Of a DNA stretch of 32,545 nucleotides, positions 8,108-17,800 are shown one piece after another. The notes beneath the pieces are model-generated. The model did no database searches. It was given only the letters and a program-made list of their open reading frames with translations, and was not told where the DNA came from. Numbering within the stretch: position 1 is the first letter of the stretch; each line of letters opens with the position of its first letter. The stretch comes from Protofrankia sp963555915. GTDB taxonomy: Bacteria; Actinomycetota; Actinomycetes; Frankiales; Frankiaceae. Both the position numbers and the translations under genes were made by a program. The stretch spans positions 1-32,545 of the forward strand of contig NZ_CAUVXL010000170.1 in the NCBI RefSeq assembly GCF_963555915.1. The letters are read 5' to 3'.

Positions 8108-11100
8108 CGGTCCACGTCCTCTCGTGCTCCATCCACCATTACGATCTTTTCGGCGAGTTCGGAGATGGTCCACTCGATGGCCGTTCGGGCGTCCCAGCCG
8201 GCCGCGGCGTAGGCGGCGTCCCGGTCAGCGGTCTCAGAGTCGACGGTGGCACCAGGGTCGGAACCCGCGCCGGAACCCGCGCCGGAACCCCGGCCGGAAT
8301 CCGCGCCGCGCAGGAGCACTGCGACCCGGGCCGCGGGCCACGCGACCTCGGCCTGCCACGCCTGGTCACCGAGCTCATAGCCGATCTCGGGCGGCGGCAC
8401 ACCATGAGCCGGCACACCATGAGCCGACGCGCCGAGGGCCAGCACGCCGCGGACAAGCGACTCCAGGCCGGGTTCGTCCGGGTCAAGCAGGTCCAGGACC
8501 TCCTGCCAACGATGGTCAGCCGGTTCGGCGCCGGTCGCCACCGGTCTGGACGCTCTGGACGGTTGGGACGGTGCCCGGCCGAGCCACGACGAGGTCTCGT
8601 CGTCGAGTGGGAGAGCCCGCGCCGCGGGCAGCAGCCCGGTGCCTTCGGCGACCGCGAGCAGCCCGGGGTCGAAGGCGTCGAGATCGCTGAACGCGAGCTG
8701 GACGCCGTCCCCGCCGCCGGAGTCGAGGAACTGCACCAGGTTGGTCCAGTACAGCCAGGCGGCCCAGCGAACCTTGTGATCGTCGGTGTCCGCGGCGGTG
8801 TCGGCGGTGATGGTCTGCGGCCGGTCGTCGACCACCGCCAGGGCCGACCACACCCGGTTGGCGGCCCCGGCTCGCTCGTCGATGAGCAGCACGAGCGGGC
8901 ACCGGTTGGTGTCGGCGACCCGCAGGAGGATGACCGGGTCGATGCCGCGCAGCGGCAGCTCGTCACCGCGCAGTGCCGGCGCGATCAGGTCGGCGATGTG
9001 CCGGGAGTCCGCGGAGGTCGCCACCCCTCCCGGTTGCTTCAGCAGGCCGGCGAGCGCACCTTCGGCGCGGGCCCGCCACACCCGCGGGTCCGGGTCCCGC
9101 AGGAAGGCCAGCAGCATGTCGATCGGGTTCACCCAGACCAGCTCGGCGAGCTCCCCGCCGTCGCGTCCGGTGCGCTGCTGGTAGTACGCGCGGGCGTCCT
9201 GCTGCCTGGGGCCGTGGTAGGGCGGCCACACCCGCGCCCGGTCGCCGCCTGCGCCGCCGGCGGTGCCGCGCCAGTCCTCCACGTCATCCCAGGTGAGCTG
9301 GAAAACGTGCACACCGTGAGCGCGCAACCGGGTGCGCTTGTCGGCGTCGTCGGCGAGCCGGTTGTGCTCGGGCGACGCATGGTAGCGATACCCGTCGAGG
9401 TACACGGCGACCTCGACGGGGGCGGCGTCCATGCGGACGAAATGGACGTCGGGTCGAGTGCCGCGGATGGCGTTCTGCAGCTTCATCCGCCAGTGGACGA
9501 CCTGGCCGTCGGGTGCTTCCAACCGCAGATCGGCGATGCGGGCGCCGTTCTGGTCGGCTCCCCGGGTGATGCTGGCCCTGGTCTGCGGGGCACTGTCAGG
9601 GCGCTTGGCCCAGTCGAGCAGAGCCTGCAGAAACCGCAGTTCCAGTTCGCTCTCGACCTGGTCGAACAGGGAGATCTCGTCGGTCCGCACCGACGCTCCG
9701 ACCGTCCACGGGTCGAGGAGCCCCCGCAGCATGCCGAGCGCCTCGGCCCGGATCATCAGCGGGAACTCCCTGTCCCGGGCGTAGCGCAGCAGGCACCGGT
9801 GGCAGGCCGGTTTGCCCGCACCGACACAGCGGCAGCCTTCGATCACAGCCTGCGCGGCCTGCAGCACCTCGCGGAAGCTGTCCGGGTCACTGATCCGATG
9901 CAGGTAGCCGGTACCACCGGGCTGGATGTCGTGGACGACGAGAAACCGGCGAGTATGCCCGGTGTCGCGGTCGGGCATGACCGCCGCCACGACCCGCAGA
10001 TGATCGGGATCACCGCCGTAACGGGCTGCGATGCCCAGGCGCAGAGCCGCGGCGAAGGAGACGATCCGCTCCGCCACGGCGGCGGTGACCGCCGGCACGA
10101 GGATGCGCAGTGCCTCGGTACGCAGCTCGTGGGCGAGGACCAGGGCGACGTGTTCCGCGGCATACGGGTCCCGCCGGTACCGGCACCACGGCCGGTGGTG
10201 GTCGGCCGCCCTGTCACGACCGCCAGCCGGGCCGCCGACGGACGAGGTGGCGGTGGTCAGCGCCAGGCCTGTCGTCGGCGGCGGCCCGTCGCTGGTGGTG
10301 CCGCCGCACGACGTGCACGTGTAGAAGGGGTTGAGCCGCGTCTCGACACCCGCGAACGTGTCACCGGCGGGCCGGTCGTACCGGGCCGCGCCCAGATTGA
10401 ACTCGCGGATGACGGCGTGGCGGGTGTAGTCGACGCCGAAGGTGACATGGTCGTGCCGCCAGGACCGGTCGACGTCCGCCGGGTCGATGTCGACCGCGAC
10501 CTGCGTGGTGTAGCTCTTGATGTCGCGGTCGTCGGAGTCGTCGCGGATCCTCGCGTCCTCCCGCCGGTCATGCGAGGTGACTGTGGTGGGCCGCAGGACG
10601 GTGAACAGGTTGCCCGCGTCGGCGATCGCCGCGGCGGTGCAGCGGGGGCAGCGGGTGGTGTCCTCGGCGGCCAGCGTGGTGCGGACGTAGCCGCAGGCCG
10701 GGCAGACCCGCCACTGCTGGTAGGCGGGCCGCTTGGGCGAGCCGATGTCGAGCCCGGAGACGGTGTGCCGGTAGCCCAGCACGTAGTAGCTGTTGCCGGG
10801 GGCGAGTTCCACCAGCGCGGGACGGGCCGGGCGGCTGTACTCCCGCAGCTCGCTGTGAAAGACCCGGTTGTCCTCGCCGCTGCGGTCCTCCCAGGCGAGC
10901 GTGGCCTCCAGCGCGGTGCGGGTGTCGATCAGCGCGTAGTTCGGCAGCAGCCCGGACTCGACGAGGGTGCCGTGGGCCGAGGCCTTGCCGATCTCCGCGA
11001 TCCGCCGGGCGACCGCCCGGCGTTCCGCCCGCAGCGCCCGGTGTTCACGGTCCTGGTCGGGGTCGGAGGTGATCAGCAACGCCGCGGCCCGCTCGATCGC

Positions 11101-14100
11101 GTCGAGCCGGTAGCGCAGGTCGGCCAGGCGCCCGTCCCACTCGGCCTCCACCGCCCGCACGGCCTGGCCCAGCCCGCCGGTCGCGTAGTCACGAAGTTCG
11201 GCGGCGGCGGGGGCGCTGACCCCGGTAGGAGAACCGCTTGGGCCGAACAGGCCGAGGAACTCCGTGACCTGCGTGTCACCAGCCGCGAGAGCGGCTTCGG
11301 TGAAGGCGGCGAGCCAGCCGGACGGGCCGAACAGCGCCGACGCCCACCGTGGCAGCGCCAGGACGCCGGGGAGCCGGCCGCGGGCGGTCAGATCCACCAG
11401 GTGCGCCACATACTGGCGGCGCAGGATCTCCACGGCGGACAGGTAACACCCCGGCGGGACGATCTCCCCCGCGATCATCTCCCGTGGGTCGGTGAGGTAG
11501 TAGCGGTCGCGTTCGCGGCGGCCCAGCAACGTCAGCACGAACGCGTTGCCGCTGCGCCGCCCCGCGCGGCCCGCCCGCTGCACATAGTTGGCGGGCCCGG
11601 TCGGCAGCGACGCCAGCACCACCGCCGACAGGTCGCCGATGTCGATGCCCAGTTCCAGGGTGGGGGTGCACGACAGCACGTTCGGGTCGGTGTACCGGCT
11701 GCCGTCCCGGAACTGCTTTTCGACCTTCTCCCGCTGGGGACGGGTCAGCATGCCGGTGTGCTCGCCGGTGACGACCCGGAAGATCCCGCCCTCGGTGTAG
11801 AGCCGCCGGTAGTAGTCGGTGGAAACGTCATCATCCGAAGCGCCGGCGGGAGCGGCGGGAGCGCCCGCGGTGAGCCGGCCGGGGCAGCGGTACCGCCCGC
11901 AGCGCTGCCCGACCCAGTCGGCCACCCGCGCCGGGGGCACGGTCTGCGTCCACGCGCACGAGTCGCAGCGGACTCCGGCGGCAGCCACCTCGCCGGCATC
12001 AAGCCGGGTCACCCGGATGTGGCCGGGTTGCAGCCCGTAGACGACGGTGGTGGCGTCGTCGGCGACCCGCCGCGCCAGCAGCCCGGCGTCGGCGAGGACG
12101 GGTAGGAGCCGGGTCAGGTAGTCGGTGGCGTGCTCCCGGGACAGCTCCAGGCAGCGGACCGCCCAGTCCTGGTACCAGCCGCCGCGGGCGGTCAGGACGT
12201 CGAATTCGCTGCGGCGCTTCGGCGCGGACGCCAAGAACGCCGGCGCGGACACCCCGCGGGGGAACGCGGGCATACCGCTGGGCCGCCCGCCCCACACCTG
12301 CCAGCGGGCCCCGGCCTGGCCGAGGTAGCCGTCGAGCCAGCGGTGGCGGATCGCGCCGCGCATCCGCAGCCGCTCTCCCACGCCGCGGACGAACGCCAGG
12401 TAGGTCGCCTCGTCCGCGGGCGCGCCGGTGGTGACCGGCCCGTGCAGGAACACGTCCCGGCACAGCGCTGCGATCTTCTCCGGTTCGTCGAGGATGACCT
12501 CGGCGGCGGCGGTGCGGGTCAGCTCCAGGGTGCGGCCCGCCCGGGACCGCAGGCCGAACTCCATGATCGCTGCAAAGGCGAGCCGGTCGCCGATCAGCTG
12601 CCAGACCTCCGCGCCGCCGGCATGCTCACCGGCGAGCAGCCCGTCGATTCCGGGCTGGTCGTGCAGGTCCGGCGGGACGATCGCGGCCAGGGTCCCGGGG
12701 TCGGCCGCCGGGTCGGTCGCGGCGGCGATCAGATCGGCGAGCAGGTCGTTGAGCGCCACCGGTTCGCCGGGGCGCAGCTGACCGACGAGCAGCGAGCGTA
12801 ACGAGAACGTGTACGACCGGTTGGCGACGAACCCGGCACGGTGCGCGGCATCCTGCACCGAGTCGTTGAACAGCAGCGTCCGGCGTTCCCGGCCGGTGAG
12901 CTCACCGCCGGTGAACAGCTGGGTGACCGCGACCGACGCGAGCGTGGCGAGCCCGGCACCCAGGTAGCGGATGCCCTGGTCCAGGCCGCAGGCCGGGCAG
13001 CGGTCGGCCTGCGCTCCACTGACATCCGAAAGATCACCGAGGACGGCGACGCCGTCACGGATGCGTGTCGTGCCACGGTCGCCGGACGCGGGGGTGCCCG
13101 GCGCGGGTGCGTCGGGCCCGGGTGCGTCCCGCGCCGGGTCGAACGGCCGGACCCGGCTGCCCGCCGCCTCCAGGACCAGCAGGCCCCGACTCGGGTTCGC
13201 GATCTCGCTCGCGGTGGCGGCGATCAATGCCCGGACCTGGCGCTTGTCCGCGCCGACACCGGCACGGTAGATCTTGTCCGGGTCGGTGATGAGCTCGGCG
13301 GGATCGCGTTCGGGTGAGATGGCCGCCCAGCCGGACCGGCCGCAGTGCCGGCAGTGGATCGCCGGGAGCCGCGCCTGGCGCCGGTCGGTGACCACCGCGT
13401 CCGCGTCGGAGGCTTCCGGGTCGGGGTCGCGCAGCGGTTCGCCGTCCCAGCCGAACGTGGGCGCCGTCCCGACGCCGCGCAGCAACCGGGACACGGCCCG
13501 TACCCACAGGTGCGTCTCCACGCTGACCAGCGGCCGCAGCGCAGAGTCGCGCTCATCGGGATCGTCGGGCCTGTCGGGCTTGTCGGAGACCCGGGCGCTC
13601 GACAGCAGCGCGACGAACCGGGCGAGCGCCGCCGCGGCCAGGTCCGACCCGGTCGCCAGCGCCGCGCCCCAGCTGTAGGCACCCCGGCGCGGCAACAGTT
13701 CGAGGATCTCGCCGGCGGTCGTCGGCTGGTCACCGATGATCTCCAGCACGGCCGCGGTCAGGATGTGACCGCGCAGCTTCTCCCCGAGATGGCGGGGGTC
13801 GATGTTGTCGTCGCCGAGCACGGCCAGGGCGATCCGTCCCATCGCGGACGGGTCCCGGCCCGGGTCTGCGATGGCCGCGAGTTCCGCCGGGTCGGGCACG
13901 GGCAGACCGTAGTCGAGCTTCCCGATGATCTCGCTGGTACTCCGGCGGGCCTCCCCGACCAGCGCCTCCGCCTCGAAGGGCACCCCGAAGACCTGGCCGG
14001 CAACCTCGCGGATGCCCGCTCCCCCGTCGGCGCCGCTGCCCTCCCCCAGGGTCGCCGATGTCGCCACCGGGCAGATCGTGCCGAGCGGACGGCCGGGCTC

Positions 14101-14853
14101 GGCCTTGCCGGTCGCCGCGGCCAGACGCCGCAGCAGCATCGCGACGTCGGTGCCCTGAGCGCCGTCATAGGTGTGGAACTCGTCCAGGACGACGTAGGCG
14201 AGGTCGGCGCCATCCCACAACGACAGATCGTCGGCGCGTTGCAGCAGCAGATCGAGCATCTTGTAGTTGGTGACGAGGATGTCCGGCGGGGTGCGGCGCA
14301 TCTCCGACCGCTTCGTCATCACCCGCGGGTAGCTGACCTCGGGAACATCACCGATGTACAGGCCGGCGGTCACATCGGCGAGCCCGGCCTGCTCCAGATA
14401 ACCGTTGATGCGCAACGTCTGGTCGGTGGCCAGGGCGTTCATCGGGTACAGCAGCAGCGCCTTGACCCCGATACGGCCCGCCCGCCGCGCCCGGCGACAA
14501 TGGTCGAGGACGGGAATCAGGAACGATTCGGTCTTGCCCGAGCCGGTGCCGGTGGTCACCATCGTCGGGCGGGCCGGGCCGTGCAGGGTGCTCAGCCGCT
14601 CGAACGCGTTGGCCTGATGCTCGTACGGGGTGAAGTTCGCCGGCACCCACTCCAGATGGCGGCGCCAGCCGTCGGCCGCCGGCCGGAACGGGGTGCGGAT
14701 CCGCAGGTAGGGGCCGCGAAAGATCCCATGCTCGGGATGGTTGAGGAACGTCGCGAGTGCCTCGCGTTCGCCCGCGTCTGCGAGCGCGAACGTGGTGGTC
14801 AGGTACTGGGTGAGGTTCGCCCGCAGACCCTCAGCGGCAAGCGTCGGCCTCAC
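8104..14853 (-). CDS. DEAD/DEAH-box helicase with DUF1998 and Vsr/DUF559-like domain (DrmA-DrmB-like)
   Basis: A giant 2249-residue SF2 helicase. Walker A GTGSGKTE is at 102-109, the DEFH box near 224-227 and the SAT motif near 268. A motif IV-like NDSVQDAAHRAGF lies near 680, and motifs V/VI (TLELGIDIGD, YVQRAGRAGRR) only near 1060-1095, so the second RecA lobe is split by a long insertion. Zinc-ribbon pairs (CRHC, CPAC, CDSC, CPAC/CPRC) are scattered between. DUF1998 occupies about 1400-1700 and ends in the zinc signature with ACHRCLLRY. Residues about 1798-1858 resemble the Vsr/DUF559 nuclease fold (VYLDGYRYHAS, KRTRLRAHG). The last 390 residues are unrecognised. In DISARM the helicase (DrmA) and DUF1998 (DrmB) are usually separate; here they are one chain. 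GTG 14853 gives a GTGA overlap; GTG 14862 is an alternative. Confidence 0.85.
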   Translation of the reverse strand: MRPTLAAEGLRANLTQYLTTTFALADAGEREALATFLNHPEHGIFRGPYLRIRTPFRPAADGWRRHLEWVPANFTPYEHQANAFERLSTLHGPARPTMVTTGTGSGKTESFLIPVLDHCRRARRAGRIGVKALLLYPMNALATDQTLRINGYLEQAGLADVTAGLYIGDVPEVSYPRVMTKRSEMRRTPPDILVTNYKMLDLLLQRADDLSLWDGADLAYVVLDEFHTYDGAQGTDVAMLLRRLAAATGKAEPGRPLGTICPVATSATLGEGSGADGGAGIREVAGQVFGVPFEAEALVGEARRSTSEIIGKLDYGLPVPDPAELAAIADPGRDPSAMGRIALAVLGDDNIDPRHLGEKLRGHILTAAVLEIIGDQPTTAGEILELLPRRGAYSWGAALATGSDLAAAALARFVALLSSARVSDKPDRPDDPDERDSALRPLVSVETHLWVRAVSRLLRGVGTAPTFGWDGEPLRDPDPEASDADAVVTDRRQARLPAIHCRHCGRSGWAAISPERDPAELITDPDKIYRAGVGADKRQVRALIAATASEIANPSRGLLVLEAAGSRVRPFDPARDAPGPDAPAPGTPASGDRGTTRIRDGVAVLGDLSDVSGAQADRCPACGLDQGIRYLGAGLATLASVAVTQLFTGGELTGRERRTLLFNDSVQDAAHRAGFVANRSYTFSLRSLLVGQLRPGEPVALNDLLADLIAAATDPAADPGTLAAIVPPDLHDQPGIDGLLAGEHAGGAEVWQLIGDRLAFAAIMEFGLRSRAGRTLELTRTAAAEVILDEPEKIAALCRDVFLHGPVTTGAPADEATYLAFVRGVGERLRMRGAIRHRWLDGYLGQAGARWQVWGGRPSGMPAFPRGVSAPAFLASAPKRRSEFDVLTARGGWYQDWAVRCLELSREHATDYLTRLLPVLADAGLLARRVADDATTVVYGLQPGHIRVTRLDAGEVAAAGVRCDSCAWTQTVPPARVADWVGQRCGRYRCPGRLTAGAPAAPAGASDDDVSTDYYRRLYTEGGIFRVVTGEHTGMLTRPQREKVEKQFRDGSRYTDPNVLSCTPTLELGIDIGDLSAVVLASLPTGPANYVQRAGRAGRRSGNAFVLTLLGRRERDRYYLTDPREMIAGEIVPPGCYLSAVEILRRQYVAHLVDLTARGRLPGVLALPRWASALFGPSGWLAAFTEAALAAGDTQVTEFLGLFGPSGSPTGVSAPAAAELRDYATGGLGQAVRAVEAEWDGRLADLRYRLDAIERAAALLITSDPDQDREHRALRAERRAVARRIAEIGKASAHGTLVESGLLPNYALIDTRTALEATLAWEDRSGEDNRVFHSELREYSRPARPALVELAPGNSYYVLGYRHTVSGLDIGSPKRPAYQQWRVCPACGYVRTTLAAEDTTRCPRCTAAAIADAGNLFTVLRPTTVTSHDRREDARIRDDSDDRDIKSYTTQVAVDIDPADVDRSWRHDHVTFGVDYTRHAVIREFNLGAARYDRPAGDTFAGVETRLNPFYTCTSCGGTTSDGPPPTTGLALTTATSSVGGPAGGRDRAADHHRPWCRYRRDPYAAEHVALVLAHELRTEALRILVPAVTAAVAERIVSFAAALRLGIAARYGGDPDHLRVVAAVMPDRDTGHTRRFLVVHDIQPGGTGYLHRISDPDSFREVLQAAQAVIEGCRCVGAGKPACHRCLLRYARDREFPLMIRAEALGMLRGLLDPWTVGASVRTDEISLFDQVESELELRFLQALLDWAKRPDSAPQTRASITRGADQNGARIADLRLEAPDGQVVHWRMKLQNAIRGTRPDVHFVRMDAAPVEVAVYLDGYRYHASPEHNRLADDADKRTRLRAHGVHVFQLTWDDVEDWRGTAGGAGGDRARVWPPYHGPRQQDARAYYQQRTGRDGGELAELVWVNPIDMLLAFLRDPDPRVWRARAEGALAGLLKQPGGVATSADSRHIADLIAPALRGDELPLRGIDPVILLRVADTNRCPLVLLIDERAGAANRVWSALAVVDDRPQTITADTAADTDDHKVRWAAWLYWTNLVQFLDSGGGDGVQLAFSDLDAFDPGLLAVAEGTGLLPAARALPLDDETSSWLGRAPSQPSRASRPVATGAEPADHRWQEVLDLLDPDEPGLESLVRGVLALGASAHGVPAHGVPPPEIGYELGDQAWQAEVAWPAARVAVLLRGADSGRGSGAGSGAGSDPGATVDSETADRDAAYAAAGWDARTAIEWTISELAEKIVMVDGAREDVDR
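8260..8425. repeat. Short in-frame tandem repeats near the 3' end of the large helicase gene
   Basis: Four 12-bp units (GGAACCCGCGCC and variants) run at 8260-8307, and a 15-bp unit (GGCACACCATGAGCC) is duplicated at 8396-8425. They encode Gly-Ala-Ser and Ala-His-Gly-Val-Pro repeats in the unassigned C-terminal tail. Both unit lengths keep the reading frame. Confidence 0.7.
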
Positions 14854-17800
14854 GGCGTCCACCCCGCGTCCTTCGCCGCCTGCAACCGGGCGCTGAACAC
14901 CGCGTGCGCCTGGCGCATCTCAGCTTCCCGGTCCGCCTTATAAAACGGCGGCGAATACCCCTCCGGCGGCGCGACCCGCTCCGGATCCTCCAGATGCGCC
15001 ATCAGCTGGACGTAATGCTCCTTCGCCTGCCCGAAACCAAAGGCGTACGAGTCGGCGGCCAGCCGCCGGCCGGCGGCGTCGAAGTACATCTCCGCCTCCC
15101 GGTCGGCGAGGATCGGGTAACGCGAGCGGTAGATCGCCACCAGCTCCTCGGCCTCAATGCCGAGCCACACCGAGACCAGGGCGTCGATCTCGACGAGCGC
15201 GGCCCGCCGCTCGTACTCGGTCCGCAGTGGCGTCGCCCACTCCCAGGCCGGACCGACCTCGGCCAGTGGTGCCAGGCGAGGCCAGCCGACCACCCAGCCT
15301 TCGCCATCTGCCCAGGCAGGGTCATGCAGTTCCGCCCACAGATCCGAGTACGCGTTCGTCAGGCAGTTGAGCCGCAGCGTCCGCAGCAACAACGCCGACG
15401 CCAACGGATGCCCCGGATCCGCCGCCGGCATCGCGGATGCCTCACCGGGTTGAAGATCAGAACGCCCCGTAATGCGCAGGAGATAATCAAGCGAGAGAGC
15501 CGACCAGAACCCGGCATTGAGAGCCGTCTCTCGATTCGTGGGTAGCACTGCCGAATGAACCGCATGCACATGAGCCGGCCCAGGCGGAATCAGCGCCGCA
15601 AAAAGAGAACGCTCGGTATTGAATGGGATCATGCGCCGCCAGGCGAGACGATAGTATTCGGTATACGATCTTTCATCCCATTGACGCTTGGCGGCCTCAT
15701 AACGATCAGGTTCGCAGGCACGCGCGTAGTTGGTCCGGGGTATCGCCGCTACTGCGAGCCCCGTAAGATCCAGAACATCCCAGTCGCTGTTGCTGTTGCA
15801 CGGCACCCGGGGAGTCTTACAGAATGGCGTTGCCACACCAAGATGCGGACCCTGCATAATTAGATCACCGAGAACCGACGATGAATCCTGCTGCCAGCGA
15901 ATCAAACCGTCTTTCTTTGCGTTTGATTCATCAAAACCTCGAGCAATTTGAAATGAGGCCCCTCCGAGACTCCTTTTGAAACTGGCGAGAGCCGCGATAG
16001 CCCCTTGCTCAAGCCGTGTCACCGGATGCAGGAGCGCGGTGCGCTCCGCAGGCGTACTCGTCTCGCCTCTGATCCGTTGCCATTCCGCGAGCAGGCCAAG
16101 GTCGACATCAATCACCCGTGCTCTATGCGGCCGCCGGTCCCACGATCCGGCATATCGCCGCCCCGGCACCGGTCCCGAGCCATCGTGTTCAAGGGAGTCG
16201 ACAAGCGTGTTCGCGTCGTACAGACCGCTTACGTGCTGGAACTGGATGTCGCGAGTTGCACCGTATATGTGCAGGCCGAACTCGATGTTCCGGCTCGCGT
16301 CGGCGAAGGCCCAGTTGGCCACGTTGACGAAACTTCCATGCACCCGCAGGTGACGGTACGCCACCGATCGGAGCTGGCCCTCTTTTGCACCGCCAAAGTG
16401 GGTGTCCCGGTGGATGAGCCCGGCGGTACCAACAGCGCTCAGATGCTCCCACACACGACACATGAAAGCGCGGTAGAGGTCCGGCTGGGTTCCGGCCAGG
16501 AGCGGGTACGTTACCGACGAGCCGAGCATCGCCACCACACCGACGTTGGAGGCCAGCTCGCGGAGGAACTCACCGTAGGCACCCGCATCCACAAGCTGGC
16601 TTGTCTTACGCGCCCGCACGGTCTCGACCGGGGGCTTCTCGGTGAGCATGAACCAGGGGTCGCGTTCGGCGAGGACGACGTTCTCCTCCCAGCGGGGGCG
16701 GACCCAGGGGGGGTTGCCGACCTGGAGGTCGAAGCCGCCGCCCGCGAAGGCCTGGGCGAAGTGCAGCTCCCAGTGGAAGAAGCCCTGGCGGTCGGCGATC
16801 TGCCGCACGACACCGAGCCAGGGGAAGCGTTCGGGCAGCCGGTTCTCGCCGTCCATCCCCATCCAGCCCTCCAGCCCGTTTTCGTACTCCTCCAGGGCGG
16901 CGAGCGAGGTGAAATGGGCGCCGAGCGAATCCGCGGCGATGTCCTTGGCGCCGACCAGCGCCTCAACGAAGGTCAGCCAGTCGTCCAGGCTGCGCAGCGG
17001 CACCAGCCGCCGGAGCCGTTCGACCGCCGACGCCTTCACCTTCCCGGCTGTCTTCCCCGCCGTGGACGTGCTCTTCGACTTCCCAGGCACCGAAGGCTCG
17101 GATGATTCGAACGCCTCCGGGCCGTCCGAGTCGAAGTCGAACAGGGAGTCCTCCGCCCAGCTGGGCGCGACCGACGCATCCCCGGCGGGCTGCGCCTGTT
17201 CGGAGTGCCGGACGATGACGACGTCCCGCTCGTACTGTGCGGCCGAGCCGTCAAGCAGGCCGACCGAATCCAGCGGCCAGAACCACAGCGCGCACCAGGC
17301 GTCCATCAGCATCTTCAGGCGCCAGTACGGCGTGCCCGGTGTCTCCAGATCGGCGAGGATCTTCTCCCGTGGCACCGCCCCGGTGACCGTCGGCAGGTCG
17401 TCGGCGCCCCAGACGTCGATGTGCCGGCGGATCTCCCGTTCGGAGATCTCCAGGCGCTGGCGTACCAGCCCCCACAGGAACTCGACCCGGCGCGCAATCC
17501 TCTGCAACCGCTTGACCTGGCTGTTGTGCCCCTTGTCCGTGGGTAGGCGCAGCAGCGCCCGCCGCCAGGTGGCCAGCTGTTTGGCCACCTCGGGCGCGAG
17601 CTGTTTCGCCTCCTTCTCCCCCGCGACCGCACCCCAGCCCTCAGCCGGCAGCAGAAAGTGGTGGACGACCCCGTCCGGCAGGTCGCCAGCACGGAACGGA
17701 TGGTCGGTGGGAGCGGTGGTCAGCCACGCCTTGTCGGCGAGTGTCGCCGGCTCGTAGTAGCGACGGCCGGCGCCGATGAGCGAGTTGCCGCGCCGCAGGT

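Noticed and set aside
8038..12105. Very long plus-strand open frame opposite the large helicase gene
   Set aside because: High GC keeps antisense frames open. It has no domain motifs and Arg/Gly/Val-rich composition, while the minus frame has full helicase motifs. The same applies to plus-strand frames at 13345-14943, 17658-20309 and 20753-22819.
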